Shown piece after piece: positions 51,901-59,708 of a stretch of 64,000 bases of DNA. The first letter of the stretch is position 1. Each line of letters starts with the position of its first letter. This stretch comes from SZUA-547 sp963669315 (GTDB lineage: Bacteria; Pseudomonadota; Alphaproteobacteria; Rhodobacterales; Rhodobacteraceae). The DNA lies in NCBI GenBank assembly GCA_963669315.1, contig OY770021.1:2108001-2172000 (forward strand). Reading direction: 5' to 3'. The notes below the pieces were generated by a model. It saw only the letters and a list, made by a program, of their open reading frames with translations. It did no database searches and was not told where the DNA came from. The position numbers were made by a program, and so were the translations under genes.

Positions 51901-52392
51901 CCAGCTGGCCTTCAGCATCACCGGATAGCCGACCGCTTCGGCCATTTTGGCGATCTCGCCCATATCTTCGGGCAGAACCTCGGTGGCCGGAACCACCGGA
52001 ACGCCGGCCGCGATTGCGGCGTTCCGGGCGGAGACCTTGTCGCCGAGCATCCGCATCGTATCCGGCCTTGGCCCGATGAATGTGATGCCATTCGCGGCGC
52101 AGGCTTCCGCCAGACCCGGATTTTCGCTCAGAAACCCATAACCTGGGTGGATCGCGTCCGCCCCGGATTGCCGGGCGACGCGGATCACCTCATCGATGGA
52201 GAGATACGCCTCGATCGGCCCCAGCCCCTCGCCGACCTTATAGGCTTCGTCCGATTTGAACCGGTGCAGCGCCAGCTTGTCCTCTTCAGCGAAAATCGCG
52301 ACGGTCTGCTTGCCAAGTTCGTTAGCGGCGCGCAGCACCCGGATCGCAATCTCGGAGCGGTTCGCAACGAGGATTTTCTTGAATTCGGTCAT
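48946..52392 (-). CDS. pyc: Pyruvate carboxylase
   Basis: This anaplerotic, biotin-dependent enzyme carboxylates pyruvate to oxaloacetate using ATP and bicarbonate. The single 1148-aa chain has a biotin carboxylase domain (about 1-460, with KKILVANRSEIAIRVLRAAN and ATP-grasp segments). The carboxyltransferase domain (about 535-820) includes LVTDTTMRDGHQSLLATRMR and MAGLVKPAAARALVKAIKEE. The tetramerisation region and C-terminal biotinyl domain follow, with the biotinylated lysine in LLTIEAMKMETAIHAEQAGA. It lies downstream of the lut genes on the same strand but 131 bp away, so it may have its own promoter. Lactate made into pyruvate by LutABC would be a natural substrate source. Confidence 0.97.
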   Translation of the reverse strand: MTEFKKILVANRSEIAIRVLRAANELGKQTVAIFAEEDKLALHRFKSDEAYKVGEGLGPIEAYLSIDEVIRVARQSGADAIHPGYGFLSENPGLAEACAANGITFIGPRPDTMRMLGDKVSARNAAIAAGVPVVPATEVLPEDMGEIAKMAEAVGYPVMLKASWGGGGRGMRPIMGPDELEEKVLSGRREAEAAFGNGEVYLEKLVQRARHVEVQILGDKHGGLYHLYERDCSVQRRNQKVVERAPAPYLSDDQRAKLCELGLKITRHANYECAGTVEFLMDMNSEEFYFIEVNPRVQVEHTVTEEVTGIDIVKAQIRIAEGATIAEATGTPSQDQVRLRGHALQARVTTEDPLNNFIPDYGRITAYRGATGFGIRLDGGTAYSGAVITRHYDSLLEKVTAWAPTPEEAIARMDRALREFRIRGVATNLAFLENVIDNPSFRDNSYSTKFIDNHPELMDFKLRRDRATRLLKYIGDISVNGHPEVAGRPKPPAHALVPKPPALLADTPPPGTKTLLEQDGPKAVSDWLLAQKPVLVTDTTMRDGHQSLLATRMRSYDILGAADAYAANLPQLFSLECWGGATFDVAYRFLQECPWKRLVDLRAKVPNVLLQMLLRGANGVGYTNYPDNVVRKFVDQAAKSGIDVFRVFDSLNWVENMRVAMDAVNESGRICEATVCYTGDINDPDRQKYDLKYYVSMAKELEAAGAHIIAVKDMAGLVKPAAARALVKAIKEETGLPLHFHTHDTSGISAASVIAAAEAGADVVDLAMDSFSGLTSQPNLGSVVEALKGTERDTGLDATVVRQFSDYWEAVRVQYAAFESNLKAGASEVYLHEMPGGQFTNLKEQARALGLSERWHEVAKTYADVNQMFGDIVKVTPSSKVVGDMALAMVAGGLTREDVEDPTKEIAFPESVVGLFKGDLGQPPGGFPKALQAKILKGEAGSTERPGAHLPPVDLEAVRTSISDELEGHEVDDEDLCGYLMYPKVYLDYMGRRRDYGPVRVLPTPTFFYGMEPGEEVQVEIEPGKILVIRLLTVGETNEEGEAKVFYELNGQPRDIRVPDRKVAATVQRRPKATDGDPNHVPAPMPGLIASVAVKEGQSIAAGDLLLTIEAMKMETAIHAEQAGAVKAIHAPIGSQVDAKDLLIELET

Positions 52393-52522
52393 GAGAGGGT
52401 TCCTGAGGCGTCTGTGATTTCAAACCGGCACGCGGTCTGCGCTGTTTCTAGACAAATTGGCCGCGCGCCAACATACCCTTCGGGAGGGGAAATTCGCGTA
52501 AACCCCAGAATCTGAGGGAATC

Positions 52523-53176
52523 TCAGCCGCCGATCACAAAGACATGCAGCGCAACCGGCCCGTGGGCGCCGAGTTGCAGCTTCTGTCCGATATCGGCGGA
52601 TCGGCTGGGCCCGGTCACCATGTTGACGGTGCGCGGGTCGAGAACTCGCTCTCGCCAGGCGGACCACATCTCCTCAAACCCGCCTTTCAGGTCGCTCGCT
52701 TTCAGAGCCACGAAATGCGTCTCGGCCAGAAAGGTCAGGGTCACCGGGTTTTCCAGGCCGCTGGCCAGGATCAGCGTGCCGGTCTCAGCCACGGCGAACT
52801 GGGCGAGGGACAGCGCCGTCGGCTCCTCGATCCGACCGGGGCCGTTCGAGACCTCCAGCCCGGCCCAGTCGAGCTTGCTGAATGCAGGCTCATCCCCCAT
52901 CCGTACCGCGGCGGGCAGGTTCCTGTCTCGCAATTCCACGGCGAGGGCGGCGGGCAGCGCGTCCAGGCTTTCGACCTCCGAGGTCGTCGCTTCGACGGCG
53001 GTGATCTTCGCGATGAATTGGTCAATCGCGGCCCGCCCCTCGGCTCGCGCGATGGCGGGAATCGGCGCGCGCTGGACAGGATTGGCGATGCGATCCGCCG
53101 CGGCGGCGGAGTCGCGCAAAGGGGCGCCGTCCTGAGATCGACGGATTCGGGCGAGGATGGAGTCGCGCGCGGTCAT
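52523..53176 (-). CDS. lutC: L-lactate utilisation protein LutC (LUD domain)
   Basis: The 217-aa LUD-domain protein is part of the LutABC lactate dehydrogenase complex. It starts MTARDSILARIRRSQDGAPL and has LSLAQFAVAETGTLILASGL, NPVTLTFLAETHFVAL and VTGPSRSADIGQKLQLGAHG followed by PVALHVFVIGG, the family's closing motif. The ATG at 53176 overlaps the lutB stop by 4 bp and has GGAGG upstream; a start 27 bp earlier is less likely. It is last of the lutABC operon. Confidence 0.9.
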   Translation of the reverse strand: MTARDSILARIRRSQDGAPLRDSAAAADRIANPVQRAPIPAIARAEGRAAIDQFIAKITAVEATTSEVESLDALPAALAVELRDRNLPAAVRMGDEPAFSKLDWAGLEVSNGPGRIEEPTALSLAQFAVAETGTLILASGLENPVTLTFLAETHFVALKASDLKGGFEEMWSAWRERVLDPRTVNMVTGPSRSADIGQKLQLGAHGPVALHVFVIGG

Positions 53177-54603
53177 TTGTTCGCCTCCGTCTTTTTCGAC
53201 CAAAGGTCAACAAAAGTTCCCCCTTCTGGCGCGGGCAAGTCGCGATGGCTCGTCCAGCCAGAGGCGAGTGGAACCGACGCCATCCTGCCCTTTTTTCCGG
53301 CCAGAGCGCGCAAAGCGCCTGCGCCGATCCGCGAGACCAGGCGGTAGAGCCTGGGCCGCGAGGCGAAGAAGGCCCAGAGTCCCAAGCCGCCCCGTACGGA
53401 CTTGGGACTGAGATGCTTTTCAAACTCTCGTTCGCGCCAGTGCCGCATCAATTTCGGTAGTGGAATGCGCATGGGGCAAACCGCCTCGCAGCGGCCGCAG
53501 AAGGTGGACGCGTTGGGCAACTGCCCGCCTTCCTCCACCCCGATCAGCGAGGGCGTCAGCACAGCGCCCATCGGGCCGGGATAGACCCAGCCATAGGCGT
53601 GCCCGCCGACCGACTGGAACACCGGGCAATGGTTCATGCAGGCGGCGCAGCGAATGCAGCGAAGCATATCCTGAAACTCGCCGCCCAGCATTTCGGTGCG
53701 GCCATTGTCCAGAAGGACGACATGGTATTCTTCCGGCCCGTCCGGGTCGTCTGCACGCCGCGGCCCGGATGAAAACGTGGTGTAGGAGGTCATCGCCTGC
53801 CCGGTGGCGGAGCGGCCGAGAAGCCGCAGGATCGTGGTGGCGTCCTCCAGAGTTGGCGCGATCTTTTCTATGCTGGCCAAAACGATATGCACTTTGGGCA
53901 AGGACTGGCTGAGATCGCCGTTGCCCTCATTGGTCACGATCACCGATTGGCCGGTCTCTGCGACCAGAATATTCGCGCCGGTGATGCCGACCTCCGCCTG
54001 GAAATACTTTTCGCGCAGCACAGACCGGGCTTCCGCCAGCATCGCCGCGTGATCCAGTCGCCGGTCAGGGTCGAATTGCGGGTGCCGTTCGCGGAAAAGC
54101 TCATCCACTTCCGGCACTGTCACATGCACCGCCGGGGCGACGATGTGGCTGGGCGTCTCTCCACGCAGCTGGATGATGTACTCGCCGAGATCGGTCTCGA
54201 CCGCCTTGACGCCGCTCTCCTCCAGATAATCGTTGATCCCAATTTCCTCCGAGATCATCGACTTGCCCTTGTTCACGGTCTTCGCGCCCACCCGGCGGCA
54301 GATATCGAGCACGATTTTCTGCGCGTCCTCCGCGGTTTCCGCCCAATGCACATGACCGCCGGCCTCGGTCACCTTGCTCTCATATTGCTCCAGATAGAGG
54401 TCGAGATTGGCCAGCGTATGGTTCTTCAGATCGCGACCCGCATCGCGGATGTCTTCGAATTCCGGCAGGGCCGCGCGCGCCTTGGCCCGCTTGCCGACAA
54501 AGCCGGCGCGCGTTGAGACGAGCGCGTGCTGGAGGGTTTCATTCGCCAGCGCGTCGCGCGCGTTGGACTTGAATTCGCGAGTGGTGGGGGCGTGGGCGGT
54601 CAT
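53173..54603 (-). CDS. lutB: L-lactate utilisation protein LutB (iron-sulphur protein)
   Basis: This is the central [4Fe-4S] subunit of the LutABC complex oxidising L-lactate to pyruvate, 476 aa from ATG 54603. An N-terminal LUD domain (TVNKGKSMISEEIGINDYLE; GITGANILVAETGQSVIVTN) precedes two ferredoxin-like clusters, CIRCAACMNHCPVF and CGRCEAVCPMRIPLPKLMRH. The frame continues 240 bases upstream within lutA without similarity. It overlaps both lutA and lutC by 4 bp. Confidence 0.92.
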   Translation of the reverse strand: MTAHAPTTREFKSNARDALANETLQHALVSTRAGFVGKRAKARAALPEFEDIRDAGRDLKNHTLANLDLYLEQYESKVTEAGGHVHWAETAEDAQKIVLDICRRVGAKTVNKGKSMISEEIGINDYLEESGVKAVETDLGEYIIQLRGETPSHIVAPAVHVTVPEVDELFRERHPQFDPDRRLDHAAMLAEARSVLREKYFQAEVGITGANILVAETGQSVIVTNEGNGDLSQSLPKVHIVLASIEKIAPTLEDATTILRLLGRSATGQAMTSYTTFSSGPRRADDPDGPEEYHVVLLDNGRTEMLGGEFQDMLRCIRCAACMNHCPVFQSVGGHAYGWVYPGPMGAVLTPSLIGVEEGGQLPNASTFCGRCEAVCPMRIPLPKLMRHWREREFEKHLSPKSVRGGLGLWAFFASRPRLYRLVSRIGAGALRALAGKKGRMASVPLASGWTSHRDLPAPEGGTFVDLWSKKTEANK

Positions 54604-55391
54604 GACCTGCCCTCGCCGATTGCAGGCGCGTCCGTCATGCCCGCCAGCACCTCGACCACGTGGCGGGCTTTGACCGGTTTGCCCTCGCGAGAAAGCTTGC
54701 CAGACATGTTCATCAGGCACCCCAGATCGCCCGCAAGGATGGTGTCGGCGCCTGTGGCCGAGATACTCGCGATCTTGTCGCCGACCATCTTGTTGGAGAT
54801 GTCCGGGAACTTGACGCAGAATGTGCCGCCGAAGCCGCAGCACACCTCGGAGTCCTCCATCTCGGCCAGTTCAAGCCCGTTCACGGAGCTAAGGAGTTTG
54901 CGCGGCTGTTCCTTGACGCCGAGAGAGCGAAGGCCGGAGCAACTGTCGTGATAGGTGACCTTGCCATCATGCGAGGCGGCGATTGCATCCACGAGCATCA
55001 CATCCGTCAGGAAGCTGACGATCTCATGCGTCCTGCCGGCCAGCGCGGTCGCGCGATCCTCCCACCCGGCGACTCCCTTGAAGATCGCGGGGTAGTCCTT
55101 GGCGATGGTCGCGGCGCAGGATCCGGACGGCGCCACCACGTAGTCAAACCCCTCCAGAGCTTCGACGGTCTTCTTCGCCACCTCCTGCGCGCCTTTTCGG
55201 TCGCCCGAGTTCCAGGCGGGCTGGCCGCAGCAGGTTTGACCGCGCGGAACCTCGACCACGCAACCGGCGTCCTCAAGCAGTTTCGCCGTGGCGAAACCGA
55301 CGGTCGGGCGGAACATGTCCACCAGGCAGGTCGCGAACAACGCGACTCGCGGCGCATCGGGCTTGAATCGATGGGGCGTCTCGGCCGACAT
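54600..55391 (-). CDS. lutA: L-lactate utilisation protein LutA (Fe-S oxidoreductase)
   Basis: The 263-aa CCG-domain protein is the first subunit of LutABC. Two cysteine-rich blocks are visible, GCVVEVPRGQTCCGQPAWNS and EDSEVCCGFGGTFCVKF, with a third cysteine region in VAPSGSCAATIAKDYP and DSCSGLRSLGVKEQP. It starts MSAETPHRFKPDAPRVALFA; the ribosome site is AAAGGA. It is preceded by an inverted repeat (55409-55427) that may be a regulator site. It is divergent from rplY. Confidence 0.92.
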   Translation of the reverse strand: MSAETPHRFKPDAPRVALFATCLVDMFRPTVGFATAKLLEDAGCVVEVPRGQTCCGQPAWNSGDRKGAQEVAKKTVEALEGFDYVVAPSGSCAATIAKDYPAIFKGVAGWEDRATALAGRTHEIVSFLTDVMLVDAIAASHDGKVTYHDSCSGLRSLGVKEQPRKLLSSVNGLELAEMEDSEVCCGFGGTFCVKFPDISNKMVGDKIASISATGADTILAGDLGCLMNMSGKLSREGKPVKARHVVEVLAGMTDAPAIGEGRS

Positions 55392-55408
55392 GGTCTGATT
55401 CCTTTAAT

Positions 55409-55427
55409 TGGTAAAGTTTATATACCA
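55409..55427. promoter_or_regulatory. Inverted repeat in the lutA promoter region
   Basis: TGGTA (55409-55413) and TACCA (55423-55427) flank nine bases in an AT-rich stretch 17 bp upstream of the lutA start. The TGGT...ACCA form resembles GntR/FadR-type operators such as those of LldR regulators of lactate genes. On the minus strand the element also overlaps a TATATA -10-like sequence. Operator function is inferred. Confidence 0.4.
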
Positions 55428-55581
55428 CTGAGGCGACGATGGCGCAACTCCCCGAGATTGGCGCGTTACGGCCCGTCGCGAAATCGGCTTGGCGCCGCGA
55501 CGGGATGGGCGTATAGAGCGCGCTTCGCGGCGCTTACACCCCTGGAGGATCGCCGCATAAATGCGAAATTAGGAGACAGCC

Positions 55582-56235
55582 ATGGCTGACCTGCCGGTTA
55601 TTGAAGCCAAGGCGCGTGAGGGAGTGGGCAAGGGGGCCGCCCGCGCTACGCGTCGAGAAGGACTTGTGCCTGCCGTGATTTACGGTGGCAATGACGACCC
55701 CCAACCGATCGGAATCAAGCAGAACGTGCTGCTTAAGGCCCTGAATAAGGGCAAGTTCCTGTCGACCCTGATCAACGTCAAGGTTGATGGTCAGGACAAT
55801 CGCGTGATTTGCCGCGACGTACAGCGCGACGTCGTCAAGGATATGCCAATCCACGCTGACTTCCTGCGCCTGACCGAGCGTTCCCGGATCAAGATCTTCA
55901 TCCCCGTTGAATTCATCAACGAAGAGGATTCTCCGGGCCTGAAGCGCGGCGGCGTTTTGAATATCGTCCGCCACGAGATCGAGATGGACGTGCGCGCCGG
56001 AAACATCCCGGAGAAGCTTGTCGTCGATCTTGGGCCGCTGGATATCGGCGACGTGTCCCATATCTCGGATGTGGCGCTGCCCGACGGCGCCGAACTGGTG
56101 ATCTCGGATCGCGACTTCGCGGTCGCCACCATCGCCGCGCCTTCCGCGTTGCAGTCTGAGGACGAAGAAGACGAGGACGGCGAGGCCGTTGAGGGCGAGG
56201 TCGAAGCTGAGGGCGAGGACGACGCCGAGGAGTAA
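55582..56235 (+). CDS. rplY: 50S ribosomal protein L25/general stress protein Ctc
   Basis: This 217-aa two-domain L25 protein binds 5S rRNA. The N-terminal domain (about 1-95) includes EGVGKGAARATRREGLVPAV and VICRDVQRDVVKDMPIHADF. The C-terminal TL5-type domain (about 96-190) includes RIKIFIPVEFINEEDSPGLK and DVSHISDVALPDGAELVISD. An acidic tail (EDEEDEDGEAVEGEVEAEGE) extends past the folded part. It is the longer Ctc form rather than the 94-aa E. coli form. It is paired with pth 93 bp downstream, a common bacterial order, with a hairpin between them. Confidence 0.95.
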   Translation: MADLPVIEAKAREGVGKGAARATRREGLVPAVIYGGNDDPQPIGIKQNVLLKALNKGKFLSTLINVKVDGQDNRVICRDVQRDVVKDMPIHADFLRLTERSRIKIFIPVEFINEEDSPGLKRGGVLNIVRHEIEMDVRAGNIPEKLVVDLGPLDIGDVSHISDVALPDGAELVISDRDFAVATIAAPSALQSEDEEDEDGEAVEGEVEAEGEDDAEE

Positions 56236-56260
56236 TTCCGGCCGATCCATGCTAGATTTG

Positions 56261-56291
56261 CGCGCCGTCCGAGAATTCGGGCGGCGCGTTT
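56261..56291 (+). terminator. Hairpin between rplY and pth, probable terminator
   Basis: CGCGCCGTCCG (56261-56271) pairs with CGGGCGGCGCG (56278-56288), with one G-U pair and a six-base AGAATT loop, followed by TTT then CGTTT. The T-run is short, so termination may be partial and allow readthrough into pth. Confidence 0.65.
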
Positions 56292-56328
56292 CGTTTCAGG
56301 GCAACTTTACGGGCAAAGGGCGAGACCC

Positions 56329-57030
56329 ATGCTGATCATCGCAGGTCTGGGCAATCCCGGCGGCAAGTATGCGAAGAACCGGCACAATGTCGGCTTCATG
56401 GCCGTCGACGCCATCGCCGGGTCGCATGGGTTTTCCCCATGGAGATCGAAATTCCAGGCCGAAGTGTCGGATGGTCGCCTCGGAACCGAGAAGGCCCTAC
56501 TGATCAAACCGCAGACCTTCATGAACTTGTCCGGCCAAGCGATCGGGGAGGCGATGCGGTTCTACAAACTGACGCCTGAAGACGTGATCGTGCTCTATGA
56601 TGAGCTTGATCTCGCGCCCGGCAAGGTTCGCGTCAGGACCGGCGGCGGCCATGCGGGACATAACGGCATCCGGTCCATGATCCAGCATGTCGGGCCGGAT
56701 TTCACCCGCGTGCGGCTGGGGATCGGCCATCCGGGCGACAAGCGGCTTGTCACCAACCATGTGCTCGGCGATTTCGCCAAGTCGGATCAGGGCTGGCTGG
56801 ACGATCTGTTGCGCGGGATCGCGGACGGCGCGCCGAAGCTCGCGGCCGGGGACAATTCCGGTTTCATGAATGCGGTGGCGCTGCGAGTAAAACCGCCCGC
56901 GCCAAAGACGCCTGTGAAGAAGAAAACGGACAATCAGAGCGCGCCGAAAGCCGCCGATCCGGTGGAAGATGCAGAGGAGGAGACCTCCTCTCCTTTCGGC
57001 ACGCTGAAGTCCCTGTTCACCAGCCGATGA
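56329..57030 (+). CDS. pth: Peptidyl-tRNA hydrolase
   Basis: Pth frees tRNA from prematurely released peptidyl-tRNA. The catalytic region is LIIAGLGNPGGKYAKNRHNV with the histidine in NRHNVGF, followed by KPQTFMNLSGQAIGEAMRFY, IVLYDELDLAPGKVRVRTGG, and the GGHAGHNGIRSMIQHVGPDF substrate loop. The enzyme core is about 190 aa; the remaining 40 residues are a Lys/Pro- and Glu-rich tail typical of alphaproteobacterial versions. It follows rplY. Confidence 0.96.
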   Translation: MLIIAGLGNPGGKYAKNRHNVGFMAVDAIAGSHGFSPWRSKFQAEVSDGRLGTEKALLIKPQTFMNLSGQAIGEAMRFYKLTPEDVIVLYDELDLAPGKVRVRTGGGHAGHNGIRSMIQHVGPDFTRVRLGIGHPGDKRLVTNHVLGDFAKSDQGWLDDLLRGIADGAPKLAAGDNSGFMNAVALRVKPPAPKTPVKKKTDNQSAPKAADPVEDAEEETSSPFGTLKSLFTSR

Positions 57031-57128
57031 TCCAAATCCTCGGCCAGCGGACGTATTCCGACCGGTGCTGAACCCACCCGACGAGCCTGCTTACACTCGC
57101 ATGTTTACCTTGCGCCTTCGCCATTCAG

Positions 57129-57144
57129 TAAACTCAGCAGTTTA
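57129..57144. promoter_or_regulatory. Inverted repeat upstream of the TetR gene, candidate operator
   Basis: TAAACT (57129-57134) and AGTTTA (57139-57144) are exact inverted copies with a 4-base CAGC spacer. They lie 60 bp upstream of the TetR start in an AT-rich segment that stands out from the GC-rich surroundings. Size and symmetry suit a TetR operator; autoregulation is inferred. Confidence 0.4.
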
Positions 57145-57203
57145 TTTTCTGGATCCATTTCTGTAGAATTCCTTCAAAATAACTAAATGTTGGGGCTGCA
57201 GGC

Positions 57204-57791
57204 ATGACGAACACAAAGAATGAGCAGATCCTTGCGGCGTCGATTGACGAGTTCACCGAGGCGGGGTTTGAGGACGCCCGGATGGATTCCGTTGCGGCGC
57301 GGGCGAAAGTCTCAAAACGCACGGTCTACAAATATTTCGAGGGGAAAGAGGCGCTTTTCCGCGCGATTGTAGACCAGCGGGTTTCCAATTTTCACACCGG
57401 CCCGGATATCCGCTTCGACGCCGCGCGCCCGATCCGGCAGCAGCTGTGGACGCTGGCCGCGACGGAAGGGAAACTCTTCGTTTCCAGCGACTTCATGAAT
57501 CTCTTGCGCCTTGTTGCGAGAGAAGCGGACCGCTTTCCTGGGCTGGCGGCCGATTTGAGCGCGCGAATCGATAAACGCGCCGCTTTCCGCCGGTTCTTCG
57601 CCGAGGCGATTGATGCTGGTGCGCTGAAAGCAAGAGACCCTGCTCTGGTGGCCGATCAGTTTCTTGGCCTGCTGAAGGCCGACGCGTTCTGGCCAAAACT
57701 GCACACGGGCGGCGAAATCGACGAAGCCTCGATGCGGGCGATCATCACTGGCGCCGTCGATCTGATCATCACCGGATACAAGGCGGACTGA
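57204..57791 (+). CDS. TetR/AcrR-family transcriptional regulator
   Basis: The 195-aa regulator has an N-terminal helix-turn-helix (ILAASIDEFTEAGFEDARMD, then RAKVSKRTVYKYFEGKEALF) and a C-terminal TetR_C-type ligand domain (about 75-195; LLRLVAREADRFPGLAADLS). KRTVYKYFEGKE is the classic recognition-helix motif. The ATG at 57204 has only a weak GGGGC upstream. The adjacent pth and ychF genes are housekeeping, so its main targets are probably itself or distant genes. Confidence 0.88.
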   Translation: MTNTKNEQILAASIDEFTEAGFEDARMDSVAARAKVSKRTVYKYFEGKEALFRAIVDQRVSNFHTGPDIRFDAARPIRQQLWTLAATEGKLFVSSDFMNLLRLVAREADRFPGLAADLSARIDKRAAFRRFFAEAIDAGALKARDPALVADQFLGLLKADAFWPKLHTGGEIDEASMRAIITGAVDLIITGYKAD

Positions 57792-57862
57792 CGCGCCTGC
57801 CGTTTGACTTCGCGCCCGTCGCGCGCCATACGCGCGCGCATTGATGGATGCGAGGGTCTCCC

Positions 57863-58960
57863 ATGGGCTTTAAATGCGGTATCGTCGGGCTGCCGAATGT
57901 CGGCAAATCGACGCTTTTCAACGCGCTGACGCGGACGGCCGCCGCGCAGGCGGCGAATTTTCCGTTCTGCACCATCGAGCCTAATGTCGGCGAAGTGAAC
58001 GTGCCGGACACGCGGCTGGAGAAACTGGCGACGATCGCGAAATCCAAAGAGATCATCCCGACACGCCTGACATTCGTCGACATCGCCGGACTGGTGAAGG
58101 GCGCCTCTAAGGGCGAAGGGCTGGGCAACCAGTTCCTCGCCAATATCCGCGAGGTCGACGCCATCGCGCATGTGCTGCGCTGCTTCGAGGATAACGACGT
58201 CACCCATGTTGAGGGGCGGGTCGACCCGGTCGCGGACGCCGAGACCATCGAAACGGAGCTAATGCTGGCCGATCTGGAGTCGATCGAGCGACGACTTCAG
58301 AACCTCGTCCGCAAGATCAAGGGCGGAGACAAAGAAGCAAAAAACCAGGCGCGATTGTTGGACCTCGCGAAGACGGCGCTGGAAAACGGCCGCCCCGCCC
58401 GCACGGTCGAGATCGCAGCCGAGGATGAGCGCGACTGGGGCATACTGCAACTGCTGACCGCCAAGCCGGTGCTCTATGTGTGCAATGTGGATGAGGACTC
58501 CGCCGCCGAGGGCAACGCGCATTCGATGAAAGTGGCCGAAATGGCGGAGAAAGAGGGCGCGGCCTCCGTGGTGATCTCCGCCGCGATTGAGGAAGAAATC
58601 GCCCAGCTGGACGATGATGAGCGTGACGCGTTCCTCGAGGATCTGGGTCTGCACGAAGCCGGACTCGACCGGCTGATCGGCGCAGGATACGGCCTGCTGG
58701 GCCTGCTGACCTATTTCACCGTCGGGCCGAAGGAGACGCGCGCCTGGACCGTCGAGCAGGGCGCCACCGCGCCCAAGGCGGCAGGCGTGATCCATGGCGA
58801 TTTCGAGCGCGGCTTCATCCGGGCCGAGACCATCGCCTTTGGCGATTTCGTCTCGCTGGGCGGAGAAAACGCCGCCAAGGACGCGGGCAAAATGCGGGCC
58901 GAGGGCAAAGGCTATATCGTCAAGGACGGCGACGTGCTGCATTTCCTGTTTAGTGGGTGA
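57863..58960 (+). CDS. ychF: Redox-regulated ATPase YchF
   Basis: This is an Obg-family translation-associated ATPase, 365 aa from ATG 57863. The P-loop is KCGIVGLPNVGKSTLFNALT; the ATP-specific variant of G4 lies in PVLYVCNVDED (NVDE instead of NKxD). The YchF-specific TRLTFVDIAGLVKGASKGEG and LGNQFLANIR follow, and the C-terminal TGS-like domain ends GKGYIVKDGDVLHFLFSG. It binds ribosomes and is linked to stress responses. It commonly follows pth in proteobacteria; here a TetR gene separates them. Confidence 0.96.
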   Translation: MGFKCGIVGLPNVGKSTLFNALTRTAAAQAANFPFCTIEPNVGEVNVPDTRLEKLATIAKSKEIIPTRLTFVDIAGLVKGASKGEGLGNQFLANIREVDAIAHVLRCFEDNDVTHVEGRVDPVADAETIETELMLADLESIERRLQNLVRKIKGGDKEAKNQARLLDLAKTALENGRPARTVEIAAEDERDWGILQLLTAKPVLYVCNVDEDSAAEGNAHSMKVAEMAEKEGAASVVISAAIEEEIAQLDDDERDAFLEDLGLHEAGLDRLIGAGYGLLGLLTYFTVGPKETRAWTVEQGATAPKAAGVIHGDFERGFIRAETIAFGDFVSLGGENAAKDAGKMRAEGKGYIVKDGDVLHFLFSG

Positions 58961-59193
58961 GGGTGTAACGCGTTCCATATCAGACTGCCCCTCGGCGCCG
59001 GTTTCTCCCACGCCGTCGCCTATCTGCGGTTTGATCGCCTTCACGAAGCTGTGGTCGCGGCGCGCTCGCTCGACCCTGGTCCTATCCTGTATAAGATGAC
59101 TGTCCGCGCCAGATTCTCGCCCTTGAGCGTGTTCAGGTTAACGATCGGCCAAAACGGCGCTCGCGCCTGACTGGCAAGGCAGGAGAGATCGAG

Positions 59194-59703
59194 ATGCTCC
59201 AGAACCAGTTGACACGCCGCTCCCTTTTGATCACAGGCGCCGCAACCGGAGCCCTGTTCGCGACGGGCGCCTCTGGCCTTCTCTCGCCGACCCGCGCGCA
59301 GGGCTTTGCGCCGACACGCACGATGCGGGGCGGATCCAACAACTATCTGCCCGGCGCGCCAATCGTTGAGCGCATTGGCAGCGGGGGGTTCTGGATGACC
59401 GGCACGGTGCGACGCGCAGGCGACGGCGCTCCGCTCGAAGGTGTGCGCATCCAGATCTGGGCGCACACGACCGAGGGGCATGAGCGCGACCCGCACAGCC
59501 ACGGCGCCACGCTGACGGATGCGGACGGCGCCTTTCGGCTGGAAATGCCGCAGATCGTCCCCGCCTTCGGCCAGCCGCATGGCCATCTCGCCTATGACGG
59601 CGAACACGACGACAACGATTTCGAGACCGTCTTCCTGCGCCCTGTGATGCCAAGCGCGCGCGACGCCAGCCTCAACGCGAACTTCGTGCTTCAACCGGCC
59701 TGA
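59194..59703 (+). CDS. Tat-exported intradiol-dioxygenase-like protein
   Basis: The 169-aa protein has a twin-arginine signal (LTRRSLLITGAATGALFATG, cleaved near AQGF). The mature domain resembles the beta-sandwich of intradiol ring-cleavage dioxygenases: TGTVRRAGDGAPLEGVRIQI, then WAHTTEGHERDPHSHGATLT and DADGAFRLEMP. Seven histidines (91, 96, 101, 103, 129, 131, 138) cluster in this half, including HERDPHSH and GQPHGHLAYDGEHDDND. The paired tyrosine ligands of true catechol dioxygenases are not obvious, so another metal chemistry or metal binding is possible. It is followed after 5 bp by a heme-b membrane protein, resembling a periplasmic enzyme with its electron-donor subunit. Confidence 0.7.
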   Translation: MLQNQLTRRSLLITGAATGALFATGASGLLSPTRAQGFAPTRTMRGGSNNYLPGAPIVERIGSGGFWMTGTVRRAGDGAPLEGVRIQIWAHTTEGHERDPHSHGATLTDADGAFRLEMPQIVPAFGQPHGHLAYDGEHDDNDFETVFLRPVMPSARDASLNANFVLQPA

Positions 59704-59708
59704 TCGAC

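Noticed and set aside
58961..59193. Possible short gene in the 233-bp gap after ychF
   Set aside because: No frame with a start codon, ribosome site and protein-like composition; it most likely holds the promoter of the Tat protein gene.
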